This document shows positions 8,482-19,400 of a stretch of DNA of 64,000 nucleotides, piece by piece. The notes beneath the pieces are model-generated. The model saw nothing but the letters and a program-made list of their open reading frames with translations, was not told the DNA's origin and ran no database searches. Position 1 is the stretch's first letter, and each line of letters opens with the position of its first letter. Source of the stretch: Desmonostoc vinosum HA7617-LM4 (GTDB lineage Bacteria > Cyanobacteriota > Cyanobacteriia > Cyanobacteriales > Nostocaceae); assembly GCA_019359515.1 (NCBI GenBank), contig JAHHHC010000002.1, positions 186,001-250,000 of the forward strand, given 5' to 3'. A program made the position numbers and the translations under genes.

Positions 8482-8573
8482 CGGAGAGGGAGGGATTCGA
8501 ACCCTCGGTACGGAGTTGCCTGCCGTACAACAGATTAGCAATCTGCCGCTTTCGACCACTCAGCCACCTCTCC
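8482..8573 (-). tRNA. tRNA-Ser (anticodon GCU)
   Basis: On the minus strand the sequence begins GGAGAGGTGGCTGAGTGG and ends CCTCTCC plus a discriminator G. The anticodon arm has CAGATTGCTAATCTG with anticodon GCT. The long variable arm GTACGGCAGGCAACTCCGTAC is the class II tRNA-Ser signature, and the T arm GGTTCGAATCC is intact. Length 92. Confidence 0.97.
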
Positions 8574-8725
8574 AGGGTCACGAATAGTTATATTAGCAGA
8601 TTTTTATTGTTGGGTCAATAGTTCTTTGTCCTTTGTCGTCATAAATAACAAAGGACAAAGCGCAAAGTCTGAGCGCCGGCTTCCGACGCTCAGAACTTTG
8701 TAACAGAGGACAGAGGACTAATTTC

Positions 8726-11081
<2,356 letters not shown>

Positions 11082-11162
11082 TTAAACCTACTGTTATTCA
11101 ATATTTCTTAATGGTTTTGACCGTTCTCATTATACGTTGCAATCTGTTACATTTGGCGGCCG

Positions 11163-11500
11163 ATGCGCGATCGCTTTGCTAAAAATCTTCTGGGTTGGGG
11201 AATGGAGGCAAGGGAGCAGCGGGCGGGGAGCAGGCTCTTATGGGTAGGTTTTTTAGATTTCGCGTTTTGGTTGACGCAGGGACGCGGGGACGCGGTGAGA
11301 CAGCGAGTAAAGGAGGGTTTCCCTCCGCAGGCGACTGCGTTAGCGCAGCGTTAGCGAGCTTGCGAGCGTCACCCGAAGGGGGACGCAAAGAAAGATTTCG
11401 GAACGAAAAAATAGGTTTTTTCAGACTGAATATGAAAAACCTACCCTTGAAAGCGGGAGCAGGGGGAATGAGAATTAATAAAAAATATAGTTTTATACTT
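11163..11500. repeat. Gene-free mosaic repeat region
   Basis: The 464-base gap between crtP and the PhyH gene is mostly dispersed repeat. 11268-11395 reads as GACGCGGGG units, GTGAGACAGCG, GGAGGGTTTCCCTCCGCAGG, GCGACTGCGTTAGCGC and CCCGAAGGGGGACGC. Versions occur at 14.16, 25.04 (inside a gene) and 32.8 kb. The short frames here on both strands are repeat translations. Confidence 0.85.
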
Positions 11501-11545
11501 AAATTTTAAGATGTTTCTGAAATATATTCAGTAATTTTTCGCAAA

Positions 11546-12505
11546 TTACTGAATATATTTCAGTATAGAGGTTGGTCGCAGGTCATGCTGCATACCGTAG
11601 TCAGTTCTGGCAAATTCTATTTGTAATATTAAGCGGTCTTGATGAGTAGGAGTGTTGCCTTTATGAAAACAAAACGGATCTTCTGCAAACCCAGAACCGG
11701 CTTTGCCACAAATATTAACTAATGATTCTATGCCGTAATAATCGATAATATCTTGATCTGTTTCTCGTTTACGTACTAAAAGATGCGAGAGTTTCTTTTT
11801 TTGATGACTACCACGAACGCAGACATGAGGGCCGCTTTGTTCATTGACATCTGTTAAATAAAAGAAAAATTTTAAGAATCGATAATCATCTAGATCATAG
11901 TGAAAAAATTGAGCGGCTTGACTTTGTTGATCATGTGTTTTTTCGCCTGCAAAACTCCACCACATTAAATTACCTTGATGTACTGGTTTTGCTTCTAAAT
12001 ATTTAGCAGCGATCGCTAATAATTTTGGGTCATTTTGGAGTTTTTTAATAGCTGGACAGAGTAAAGCTGTGTTAAAATAACCACCAACTACAAACTTTTT
12101 ACCTGATTTTTGTTGTGCTTGTTGTTTCTGATGATAATGAAAACCCAAGCTGGGTTTTCTATTTCCATAGCAAGTTGTTGATTTAGCAAACGCTACTATT
12201 TCTTTCACCATATCTTGAGGTAAATTTATACCTAAATATAATCCTTCGGTTTTCAAGATATTGACAGCAGCATCTACATTTACATCTGGAAAATAAGTAT
12301 TTTTTTCATTGATCCCTAGCACATATGATTTATTTGCAGATGGCGATAAATATATCATCAGTTTTTGCATGATTTTAAATCGTGCAATTTTACGCATTAA
12401 AAGCCATCTAGGGTTTTTAGTCAGTCCTTTATAATTTTCGTAAAAGCAATTATGAATTTTTATAAAAAATCTTTCTAAATAGCTACGGGATAAACTTATC
12501 AACAT
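11546..12505 (-). CDS. Phytanoyl-CoA dioxygenase (PhyH)-like protein
   Basis: A 319-residue protein whose C-terminal two thirds looks like a PhyH-type Fe(II)/2-oxoglutarate oxygenase. It has an HxD pair in FFHYDLDDYRFLKFFFYLTD near residue 200, followed by GPHVCVRGSHQ, then FHKGNTPTHQDRLILQIEF near 280 supplying the distal His and an Arg that would bind 2-oxoglutarate. The N terminus is basic and unlike the family core. Substrate unknown. It lies alone between a repeat-rich gap and an AT-rich region. Confidence 0.75.
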   Translation of the reverse strand: MLISLSRSYLERFFIKIHNCFYENYKGLTKNPRWLLMRKIARFKIMQKLMIYLSPSANKSYVLGINEKNTYFPDVNVDAAVNILKTEGLYLGINLPQDMVKEIVAFAKSTTCYGNRKPSLGFHYHQKQQAQQKSGKKFVVGGYFNTALLCPAIKKLQNDPKLLAIAAKYLEAKPVHQGNLMWWSFAGEKTHDQQSQAAQFFHYDLDDYRFLKFFFYLTDVNEQSGPHVCVRGSHQKKKLSHLLVRKRETDQDIIDYYGIESLVNICGKAGSGFAEDPFCFHKGNTPTHQDRLILQIEFARTDYGMQHDLRPTSILKYIQ

Positions 12506-12806
12506 AAGCCTCCAATGATCAAAACAGCAGAATGGGTTATTTAAGAGAATTCCTCTATACTGCGTAAATATAAATGTGTAATTTATATCTTCCCATGTTA
12601 ATCACTAAAAGTTAACAGGGCTACTCAATCTCAGTAGATTTACTGTTTCTTCTTATAAATGAATATTTTTTTAAAGAGTTTAAAAGGCTAGTGGTCTGTC
12701 CCAGTAACTTTAACTAGTACGTAGTAAGCACTAAAGTGCTTACTACGTACTTATTTGCCTATTTCCCGACTACTCACTCTCTATTGTCAGAATTTAACGT
12801 AACAAA
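12506..12806. repeat. Intergenic with a perfect 36-base palindrome
   Basis: No gene in this 301-base gap. At 12716-12751, AGTACGTAGTAAGCACT and AGTGCTTACTACGTACT form a perfect 17-bp stem with an AA loop. The GTAGTAAG(G/C)ACT core matches the outer arms of the element at 471-695. Confidence 0.85.
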
Positions 12807-14120
12807 TTACACAATTAAGCTAGAAAAACCTTTTGCCAATTCCCCGTTCCCCAAATACCAATTCTGTAGTGCTAAGCGTTGAATTTCGCGCCACGGAATA
12901 TTGTGTTTTCGCGCTAGTTCTGCACAATCTTCGTATTCTGGTTGTACGTTAGCCAGAGATCTTGCTTGTGGTTGTCCTTGCCATGCAACTTTGACGCGCA
13001 CTTTACCATATTCGGTTTCCACTTGTTGAATTTCTCGTTGTAAGATGGCGCGTTGTCCAGTTGTTCGCCGAATTCCTAAAGTAGTAGTTTCGCGGAATAG
13101 AACTGCTTCACAGTTAAGTAAATTTTCTAGATGACAAATTACAGTCAGTAAAATCCCTGGGCGAGATTTTTTCATTCCTATGGGTTGGGTAAAAACGTCT
13201 ACTGCACCAGCGTGAAATAATGCCTCAAACACGTAACTGATCGCCTGCGGATTTAAATCATCAATTTGGGTTTCTAGTACTGATATAGTCTCCAGAGAGG
13301 GGCTAGTATCTTGAGAATTCGCAAAATCGGATTTTGTATTTGTGTGTTCGCCCAACCAGAGGCGTAATATATTGGGAATGGGTAAATTGAGAGAACCTGC
13401 TCCCAATCCCACTTGCTTGATGGTGATTGCAGGTGGCGCACCAAATTCTTGCGCTAAAGTAGTGGCGATTGCAGCTCCTGTTGGTGTCACTAGTTCTCGT
13501 TCAATGCCATTACTGTAAACTGGACAACCCCGCATTTCCCATAACTTCAGCACTGCTGGTACTGGTACCGCCATCTGCCCATGTGCAGCGCGTACTGTTC
13601 CCCCGCCTGTCGGAAAAGCTGAGCAGTACAGCAAAGGCAATCCTTGCTCATTGCTCTCAATACCCAACCAATCCAACCCCAAGCAAGTACCAACAATATC
13701 GACAATTGCGTCCACAGCACCCACCTCATGGAAGTGGACTTTTTCTGGCGCGATGCCATGTACAGCCCCTTCTGCCACTGCTAGCTGTCGGAAAACCGCC
13801 AAACTCCAAGCCTCTGCTCGTGATGGCAACCCTGCTTTGAGAATCATCTGCTCTATTTCTGGCAGGTGGCGCACATGATGGTGATGATGTTCATGTTCAT
13901 GATGGTGGTGATGCTCGTGTACCAAATCGACATGAACTTTAGTCGCCTGTTGGCTATTGCGATGGACAAGTTCTGTTCTTAACTGATACTCCTTTTCAAT
14001 TCCTAACCCATTGAGTTTTGCGCTCAAATACTCCACAGGAACACCCAGACTTACCAAAGCTCCCAGGCACATATCACCAGAAATTCCAGTCGGACATTGA
14101 AGATAAGCTATTTTACTCAT
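12807..14120 (-). CDS. larC: Nickel pincer cofactor biosynthesis protein LarC
   Basis: LarC is the CTP-dependent nickel insertase that completes the nickel-pincer nucleotide first known from lactate racemase. The 437-residue protein opens with the family signature YLQCPTGISGDMCLGAL and has a His-rich metal-binding stretch (about residues 70-90, alternating His and Glu). It is one uninterrupted frame, whereas in Lactiplantibacillus LarC is made by a frameshift between larC1 and larC2. The ATG at 14120 is preferred to the one at 14144, which falls within a TTTGTCATT tandem repeat. larB, larE and larA are not in the window. Confidence 0.93.
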   Translation of the reverse strand: MSKIAYLQCPTGISGDMCLGALVSLGVPVEYLSAKLNGLGIEKEYQLRTELVHRNSQQATKVHVDLVHEHHHHHEHEHHHHHVRHLPEIEQMILKAGLPSRAEAWSLAVFRQLAVAEGAVHGIAPEKVHFHEVGAVDAIVDIVGTCLGLDWLGIESNEQGLPLLYCSAFPTGGGTVRAAHGQMAVPVPAVLKLWEMRGCPVYSNGIERELVTPTGAAIATTLAQEFGAPPAITIKQVGLGAGSLNLPIPNILRLWLGEHTNTKSDFANSQDTSPSLETISVLETQIDDLNPQAISYVFEALFHAGAVDVFTQPIGMKKSRPGILLTVICHLENLLNCEAVLFRETTTLGIRRTTGQRAILQREIQQVETEYGKVRVKVAWQGQPQARSLANVQPEYEDCAELARKHNIPWREIQRLALQNWYLGNGELAKGFSSLIV

Positions 14121-14149
14121 AGAGAGAAATTTGTCATTTGTCATTTGTC

Positions 14150-14300
14150 ATTCACCGTGTCCCCGCGTCCCCGCGTCCCCTGCGGAGGGAAACCCTCCTT
14201 TACTCGCTGTCTCACCGCGTAAGCGCGTCTCCCCCATCCCCCGGTTGGTGAGCGAAGTCGAACCACATCTCCCCAGTCCCCAGTCCCCTTCCCCGTGTCC
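14150..14300. repeat. Mosaic repeat between larC and the Sua5 gene
   Basis: Contains CCCCGCGTCCCCGCGTCCCC, GCGGAGGGAAACCCTCC, TTTACTCGCTGTCTCACCGC and TCCCCAGTCCCC blocks, the reverse-oriented relative of the repeat at 11.28 kb. A frame opens through it into the downstream gene, but that extension is repeat, not conserved protein. Confidence 0.85.
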
Positions 14301-14301
14301 C

Positions 14302-14961
14302 ATGGCAAAAATATTCCCAGTTCATCCGGATAATCCTCAAATTCGCCGAATAGAGGAAATAAAGTCGGCGCTTTCTAGTGGCGCAGTCATGCTCTACCCT
14401 ACTGATACAGTTTATGCGATCGGTTGCGATTTAAATGCTAAGTCGGCGGTGGAAAGAGTGCGGCAAATTAAGCAGCTAGCAAACGATAAACCACTGACAT
14501 TTTTATGTCCCTCGCTCTCAAATGTGGCTACTTATGCCTTCGTAAGTGACACAGCCTATCGGATCATGAAGCGCCTAATACCGGGGCCATACACGTTTTT
14601 GCTACCAGCTACCAAGTTAGTACCGCGATTGGTGCAAAATCCTAAGCGCAAAACTACTGGGATTCGTGTGCCAAATCATAATGTGTGTTTGGCGTTGCTG
14701 GCAGCGTTGGGCAATCCGATTATTTCAACTTCAGCACATTTGCCACCAGATGAAACAGGTGATGGAATGCTGGCAGTCAGCCCAGAATCTATTCTCTCAC
14801 GGGTGGAGTTATTTGATTGTTTGGATAACTTGGTAGATGTCATTGTAGATACTGGCGAGGAACCTACGTATGAGGTGTCTACTATTTTAGATTTGACAGG
14901 AGATGAACCAATGATTACAAGACGGGGTTTAGGCTGGGAAACAGCAACAGCGTGGGTATAA
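14302..14961 (+). CDS. Sua5/YciO/YrdC family threonylcarbamoyl-AMP synthase-like protein
   Basis: A 219-residue protein starting MAKIFPVHPDNPQ. The family signature GAVMLYPTDTVYAIGCD and the following KQLANDKPLTFLCPSLS are clear. Family members make threonylcarbamoyl-AMP from Thr, bicarbonate and ATP for the t6A37 modification of tRNAs. The C terminus matches the shorter YrdC/YciO type without the Sua5 domain, so a YciO-like role remains possible. The ATG at 14302 is chosen because everything upstream in frame (14131-14301) is tandem and mosaic repeat. Confidence 0.85.
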   Translation: MAKIFPVHPDNPQIRRIEEIKSALSSGAVMLYPTDTVYAIGCDLNAKSAVERVRQIKQLANDKPLTFLCPSLSNVATYAFVSDTAYRIMKRLIPGPYTFLLPATKLVPRLVQNPKRKTTGIRVPNHNVCLALLAALGNPIISTSAHLPPDETGDGMLAVSPESILSRVELFDCLDNLVDVIVDTGEEPTYEVSTILDLTGDEPMITRRGLGWETATAWV

Positions 14962-14964
14962 AAA

Positions 14965-15168
14965 TCATACTTCACAAGCGCATCCCCCAGTTTCGGAGAA
15001 TGTCATAAAAGAAACTCCAGTTTTAAAATCGTCATAATTAAAAGCGATCGCAGTAGGTAGAACAGGACAGTAGCAAAAGTCGGCACACAAAGGAATTTTA
15101 GCACTTTGAATTAATGGTAGATGCTTATGTGCCAGCGTCGATTTAGTGGCTTGTGAAAAAACCGACAC
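14965..15168 (-). CDS. Possible 67-residue Cys-containing protein
   Basis: An unrecognised short frame with a Cys-rich centre (CADFCYCP) and the C terminus GGCACEV. It runs convergent to the Sua5 gene, ending four bases from it. There is no clear ribosome-binding site. It could be a genuine small protein or chance. If it is not real, 14962-15344 is a 383-base gap in which I see nothing else except the upstream region of the HetZ-like gene. Confidence 0.3.
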   Translation of the reverse strand: MSVFSQATKSTLAHKHLPLIQSAKIPLCADFCYCPVLPTAIAFNYDDFKTGVSFMTFSETGGCACEV

Positions 15169-15344
15169 ACAGCCATGCCTGTAACTTTTTAGGATTTCTT
15201 ACAGTCTTAATATATGAACCTTATAAGTAAGCAGTACATGCGGCGAATCTTGATGGACGAATACCAGAAGATGTTTCAGCCAAAACTGTCTCTAATTGCT
15301 GTGTCTGCGTTTTAATTACGGTGCAATACCTCTGTGGAAAAGTC

Positions 15345-16565
15345 ATGAAAGCTAATCTTGTAAATCTACCGAACTCTACACCTGCTTTTGATAACTACAT
15401 CTCGGCCGAGGAATTGTCAGCCAACAGTACTGAAACTTTAATCGGTTCGCTGTGTCAAGAAATGCAAGCCCAAGTCAAAGCAGGCCCCAGGTGTGTCCAA
15501 GCTGTCGCCAATCGCATAGCTAAAGAAGTAAAACGTATTTGCGATAAAAGCTCCCGCATTCAAACATCTGGACAAATCAAGTCTTGGCAGATTACTTTAG
15601 GCAGGCATCGTCTCCAAAAATGCCTCCGCTACTATCAACTGGGATCAAGACAAGGACGGGTGGAATTACATAGTAATTTAGGTGCTATGGTTTACCGTCA
15701 CGTCACTATATCAGGCTCTGATTTGGGCTTTGAGGCTCGTTACAACCTGATTGAAGATTTCCTCCAAGCCTTTTATATCGAAGCTATCAAAGCTTTCCGC
15801 AGAGAAAACGAGCTACCGGAAGATTATACACCGCGTACTCAGTTGCAATTAGCGGAATACATGGCATTTAGCGAGCAATACGCCAAACGCCGCATCAATT
15901 TACCTGGTGGTGCCAATCAGCAATTGATTATTCTCCGCGCTCAAGGTTTTGCTCGTCGTCAGCCACAAGAAACAACTGTGGATATTGAAATGGCGGTGGA
16001 GTCTGCTAAGGGTGAGGATGGAGAATCTTACCAGCGTAACTCGGCGGTGCAACAACTGCGATCGCAAATGATTGCCCAAGCTAATTTTGATCCCTCCGAG
16101 GAATCAGAACGCGATCGCGTCATCACTGAGTTAATGAAATACTTAGAGTCTCAAGGTCAGTCTGACTGTATGGACTACCTAACTCTCAAACTCCAAGACC
16201 TTTCAGCACCAGAAATTGACCAAATTCTCGGTCTCACCAGCCGTCAGCGCGACTATCTGCAACAGCGTTTTAAATACCATGTGGAAAAATTTGCCAAGCA
16301 ACATCAATGGCAATTGGTACATCAATGGTTAGGCGCGGGTTTAGAGCAAAAGTTGGGTCTATCTTCGCAGCAGTGGGAAGTGTTTTTGAGTCAACTCACA
16401 GAACAGCAACAGCAAATTTTGCAGATGAAAACTGCACGCGAAAGTGATCAGGCGATCGCTAAAGCCTTAAAATGTACACCAAAACAATTGCAAAAGCGCT
16501 GGACTCAACTCCTAGAAATAGCATGGGCTATTCGTAATGGTCATACTGAAATTCAAACAGGCTAA
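15345..16565 (+). CDS. HetZ-like / HetZ-related protein
   Basis: A 406-residue soluble protein that I place in the HetZ-related group of filamentous cyanobacteria, whose founding member is an early regulator of heterocyst differentiation. The central part RHVTISGSDLGFEARYNLIEDFLQAFYIEAIKAFR (about residues 125-160) is followed by helical, Gln-rich C-terminal segments. These include two stretches resembling helix-turn-helix units: LSAPEIDQILGLTSRQRDYLQQRF near 295 and SDQAIAKALKCTPKQLQKRW near 375, like sigma-region-4 folds. ATG 15345 is preferred over GTG 15321. Membership is from memory; it may be a paralogue and not HetZ itself. Confidence 0.55.
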   Translation: MKANLVNLPNSTPAFDNYISAEELSANSTETLIGSLCQEMQAQVKAGPRCVQAVANRIAKEVKRICDKSSRIQTSGQIKSWQITLGRHRLQKCLRYYQLGSRQGRVELHSNLGAMVYRHVTISGSDLGFEARYNLIEDFLQAFYIEAIKAFRRENELPEDYTPRTQLQLAEYMAFSEQYAKRRINLPGGANQQLIILRAQGFARRQPQETTVDIEMAVESAKGEDGESYQRNSAVQQLRSQMIAQANFDPSEESERDRVITELMKYLESQGQSDCMDYLTLKLQDLSAPEIDQILGLTSRQRDYLQQRFKYHVEKFAKQHQWQLVHQWLGAGLEQKLGLSSQQWEVFLSQLTEQQQQILQMKTARESDQAIAKALKCTPKQLQKRWTQLLEIAWAIRNGHTEIQTG

Positions 16566-16991
16566 AGCAAAATAGCTAATATCATCCAAATACAATCCTA
16601 AACACTGCAAACTTGATCACAAATACGATGATTTATAATCAATAACTTTATTTATATTCCGATTATTAATACATTTGTATTTAGTACACAAGTACCAAAT
16701 TTTCCTTTGTTAAGTAAATAAGTTCGTAGTCAGGACTTTAGTCCTCATTCTCAGCTACATACCAAGTTTTATAATCTCTCTTTCCCTCCCCTGAGTTCTC
16801 TGTCTTGAAAAGTTCCTCTACTTGGGGAGACCCCAAGATTGCACTTTTCTCTGTGCCTCTGTGGTTTGTTCTCTTACCCCTCAAACTTAATGTGACAAAT
16901 AAAATCAAAAATTCATATTAAGCAATTAACCATTTACTGCAACTTCCGTGGAATCCTATAATAAGTGAGACTTTTGGCAGAGGAAGCAGGA
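16566..16991. other. Intergenic, with repeat fragment
   Basis: No gene in 426 bases. 16721-16755 (AGTTCGTAGTCAGGACTTTA then GTCCTCATTCT) matches the left end of the nested palindrome at 471-510. The 3' part carries the promoter of the nuclease gene. Confidence 0.7.
16934..16962 (+). promoter_or_regulatory. Probable promoter of the nuclease gene
   Basis: A consensus -10 TATAAT at 16957-16962 lies 17 bases after a weak -35-like TTACTG (16934-16939). It would start RNA near 16969, about 23 bases before the ATG at 16992, with AGGAAGCAGGA just upstream of that codon. Confidence 0.5.
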
Positions 16992-17468
16992 ATGGCTCTG
17001 ACTCAAGGCGGACGAGCAAACCAAGCAGGGAAAATTTTAGAAAGTAATGTCGAAACAATTTTGAGGCTACATGGTTACTTCCAAGTAGGAAACCATGTCA
17101 GCGAAGAATTTTTATTAACTGCTAACCTATTACCAAAAAGGTATGCTAAGCAGGTCTATATTGGTGCGGGAATTTATCAAACTGTCCTCAAAGTTGACTT
17201 TTATGTAGTTGGAATACCTAGCAAGCCATCTGGACTAATTATTGAGTGTAAATGGCAAGAAAGTGGAGGTTCTGTGGATGAGAAATTTCCCTATTTGAAC
17301 TTAAATATTCAAGACTCTTATCCAGCACCAACGGTTGTAGTGATAGGAGGTGAAGGGATGAGAGAAGGAGCAGTCGAATGGCTGAAGCAACAAGTTAAAT
17401 ATAATCACAATTTATTAGCAGTTCATAGTTTAGATCGATTTATTGCTTGGGCAAATAAAGATTTTTAA
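16992..17468 (+). CDS. Small PD-(D/E)XK nuclease, probable restriction endonuclease
   Basis: A 158-residue protein with a PD-(D/E)XK core: KVDFYVVG, then LIIECKWQESGGSVDEKFPYL, giving D...ExK catalytic residues, plus an N-terminal Glu in AGKILESNVETIL. The start at 16992 is chosen for the strong AGGAAGCAGGA directly before it; a GTG nine codons earlier is weaker and lies close to the probable transcription start. It converges on a Dam-type methylase, the two genes sharing the TTAA at 17465-17468 as opposite stop codons. The pair looks like a compact type II restriction-modification system, perhaps for GATC; a solitary nuclease of other function is possible. Confidence 0.7.
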   Translation: MALTQGGRANQAGKILESNVETILRLHGYFQVGNHVSEEFLLTANLLPKRYAKQVYIGAGIYQTVLKVDFYVVGIPSKPSGLIIECKWQESGGSVDEKFPYLNLNIQDSYPAPTVVVIGGEGMREGAVEWLKQQVKYNHNLLAVHSLDRFIAWANKDF

Positions 17469-18298
17469 TACGACGTAATCAGTAATTCGTAAATTAATCC
17501 TCTTTTTTTCGTATTAGAATTTATCGAGCGTGCTGCTTCGATTAAATGAATCTTAAAGTTAATTTCGTTATATAAGTCTCTAATAAATTCGCAATTAGAA
17601 TTACAGATCATAACTTTGACACCACGACTTGCTAGTTCAGCACAAGTATCTCGTAAACGTTCTTGGTCTTTGGCATCAAAAGAATATCGACTATAGCCAG
17701 TGAAATAACTGGTATTACTGATAGGATAATAAGGTGGATCGCAGAACACAAAATCATCACTACTCATTGTATGATTTAGCATATCTGCAAAATCAGCTTG
17801 TTTAATTTCAGATTGAGAAAGTGCTACCGAAGCTGCTCGCAGCGAATCTTCATCACAGATATTAGGATTATGGTACCTCCCCAAAGGCACATTAAACTTA
17901 CCTTGTGAATTAACCCGATAAAGACCATTAAAACATGTTTTATTTAAATAAATCAGCCGAGCAGCTTTTTCTAAATTAGAATCTGTATTACTAGAACGTA
18001 CACTATAATAATAATCTCTATTATGGCGGGATTTATGTTCTTTTAATAAGCAGATTAATTCTTCGACATTATCCCTAACACAGCAATAAGTAATTATCAA
18101 ATCAGTATTAATATCAGTCAGAATTGAAGCGGTTGGCTGGAGATGAAAAAAAACAGCACCTCCACCTAAAAACGGTTCATAATAAGTCTTGTAATTCTTG
18201 GGAAAATAGCGAAGATACTGCTGAATCAATCTACCTTTGCCACCTGCCCACTTTAAAAATGGACGCGTGCAAGCTTGCTGAGGAATTTGACTTACCAT
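17465..18298 (-). CDS. Dam-type DNA adenine N6-methyltransferase
   Basis: A 277-residue class D12 adenine methylase. Motif X/I reads RPFLKWAGGKGRLIQQYLRY then YYEPFLGGGAVFFHL, and the catalytic motif IV is DPPYYP near residue 189. The D12 family mostly recognises GATC, and that specificity is likely but not proved. GATC lies inside the abundant HIP1 octamer GCGATCGC, so the enzyme would methylate thousands of sites. It faces the PD-(D/E)XK nuclease tail to tail. The frame at 18124-18342 on the other strand is a shadow. Confidence 0.92.
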   Translation of the reverse strand: MVSQIPQQACTRPFLKWAGGKGRLIQQYLRYFPKNYKTYYEPFLGGGAVFFHLQPTASILTDINTDLIITYCCVRDNVEELICLLKEHKSRHNRDYYYSVRSSNTDSNLEKAARLIYLNKTCFNGLYRVNSQGKFNVPLGRYHNPNICDEDSLRAASVALSQSEIKQADFADMLNHTMSSDDFVFCDPPYYPISNTSYFTGYSRYSFDAKDQERLRDTCAELASRGVKVMICNSNCEFIRDLYNEINFKIHLIEAARSINSNTKKRGLIYELLITSY

Positions 18299-18462
18299 TT
18301 CCTGATGATTTAATTAAAATAATCGCGAGTAAATATAGCTAATATAACTGACGAACTATATTTTATATTAACTGAGTATTTTGCTAACCACATAGATTAC
18401 AATTAAATAGATCTACCATATCAAAACAAGCGTAACTCCATAACAAGGCAGCATATATTCAA

Positions 18463-18669
18463 ATGTTTGACGGATTTTGGGATAACGTCTTTCGCTACCC
18501 CCGCTATTTTGTTACTGTACTCTTAGGCGTATTGGTGAATACATTTGCACCATTAATGCCATTATTTAAGCGCCCAATTACCTTAATTGCTATGTTGGGT
18601 TTATTTGTGGGTAGCCTAGTGTTTGTTGCTCTTACCCTACGCGCAATGCTGGGCTTGAGTACAATCTAG
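18463..18669 (+). CDS. DUF751 (Ycf33-like) membrane protein
   Basis: A 68-residue protein with two hydrophobic segments (about 15-35 and 42-62) separated by FKRPIT. DUF751 is conserved in cyanobacteria and plastids (ycf33 relatives) and precedes rbfA in many of them, as here. It is presumably a thylakoid or plasma-membrane protein; its function is not established. Confidence 0.88.
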   Translation: MFDGFWDNVFRYPRYFVTVLLGVLVNTFAPLMPLFKRPITLIAMLGLFVGSLVFVALTLRAMLGLSTI

Positions 18670-18676
18670 GATGGGG

Positions 18677-18697
18677 CTTGGCGTTGCAAGCGCCAAG
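18677..18697 (+). terminator. Hairpin between DUF751 and rbfA
   Basis: CTTGGCG and CGCCAAG form a 7-bp stem with loop TTGCAAG eight bases after the DUF751 stop. Only TAAATTT follows, so it may attenuate without ending transcription. Confidence 0.4.
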
Positions 18698-18761
18698 TAA
18701 ATTTATCGCCAAACTTGCATTTTATTGATGTGTACAACCTCTGTGAGGAGGCGAAATTTTT

Positions 18762-19181
18762 ATGGCTACAAATCGCCGCATTTCCCGCGTTGCTGAATTA
18801 ATCAAACGGGAAGTTAGCCAAATGCTGCTCAACGGTATTAAGGATGACCGTGTGGGTACGGGAATGGTGAGTGTTACCGATGTTGACGTTTCCGGCGATC
18901 TGCAACACGCCAAAATCTACGTCAGTATTTATGGTACAGAGCAGGCTAAGGAAGAAACAATGGCCGGCTTAAAGTCAGCGACTGGTTATGTTCGCAGTGA
19001 ACTTGGCGCACGAGTCAGGCTACGTCGCACACCAGAGGTAATTTTTATCGAAGACCGTTCTATTGAACGGGGTACTAAAGTGCTGAGTCTGTTGAATCAA
19101 CTTAAGCATGAGCGTCCGCCGGAAAGTTTAGCAGCGTTAGAAGACAACATAGATGAAGATGATGAGCAATTTGCACAATAA
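18762..19181 (+). CDS. rbfA: 30S ribosome-binding factor A
   Basis: RbfA binds the 30S subunit during late 16S rRNA maturation and is needed for growth in the cold. The 139-residue protein has the KH-like core [42 protein letters not shown] and [28 protein letters not shown], with an acidic C-terminal tail. GAGGAGG sits about 10 bases before the ATG, an unusually strong site. The gene follows DUF751 at a distance of 92 bases. Confidence 0.97.
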   Translation: MATNRRISRVAELIKREVSQMLLNGIKDDRVGTGMVSVTDVDVSGDLQHAKIYVSIYGTEQAKEETMAGLKSATGYVRSELGARVRLRRTPEVIFIEDRSIERGTKVLSLLNQLKHERPPESLAALEDNIDEDDEQFAQ

Positions 19182-19316
19182 GTAACTTAGACAACAATGT
19201 AACCTCAGAACAATTGACATCTAGAAATCAGATCATCACTTTACAGACGTCACGGAATCGCGTCTGTTTTAATGTGACTATACATGCTTGAGGGTTCAGT
19301 AGTTGGGTATGTGGCA

Positions 19317-19400
19317 GGGGACTGGGGACTGGGGACTGGGGACTGGGGACTGGGGACTGGTTATTCTCCGCGTCCCCGCGTCCCCGCGTCTCCCTCATCT
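19317..19400. repeat. GGGGACT heptamer tandem repeat
   Basis: Six consecutive GGGGACT heptamers (19317-19360) are followed by TTATTCTCC and CGCGTCCC units to about 19400. The minus-strand frame at 19228-19503 is mainly a translation of this repeat. Similar heptamer tracts occur at 36.2 and 61.42 kb. Confidence 0.95.

Noticed and set aside
11179-11509. Overlapping frames on both strands in the crtP upstream region
   Set aside because: They read mosaic repeat (RGRGET, PPQATAL words) that is non-coding at other loci.
14131-14301. N-terminal extension of the Sua5/YrdC protein
   Set aside because: The 57 upstream in-frame codons are repeat-derived (Pro/Ser-rich) and not conserved protein; ATG 14302 begins the family sequence.
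18124-18342. 72-residue frame antisense to the Dam gene start
   Set aside because: It overlaps the conserved N terminus of the methylase, has no RBS and no recognisable features.
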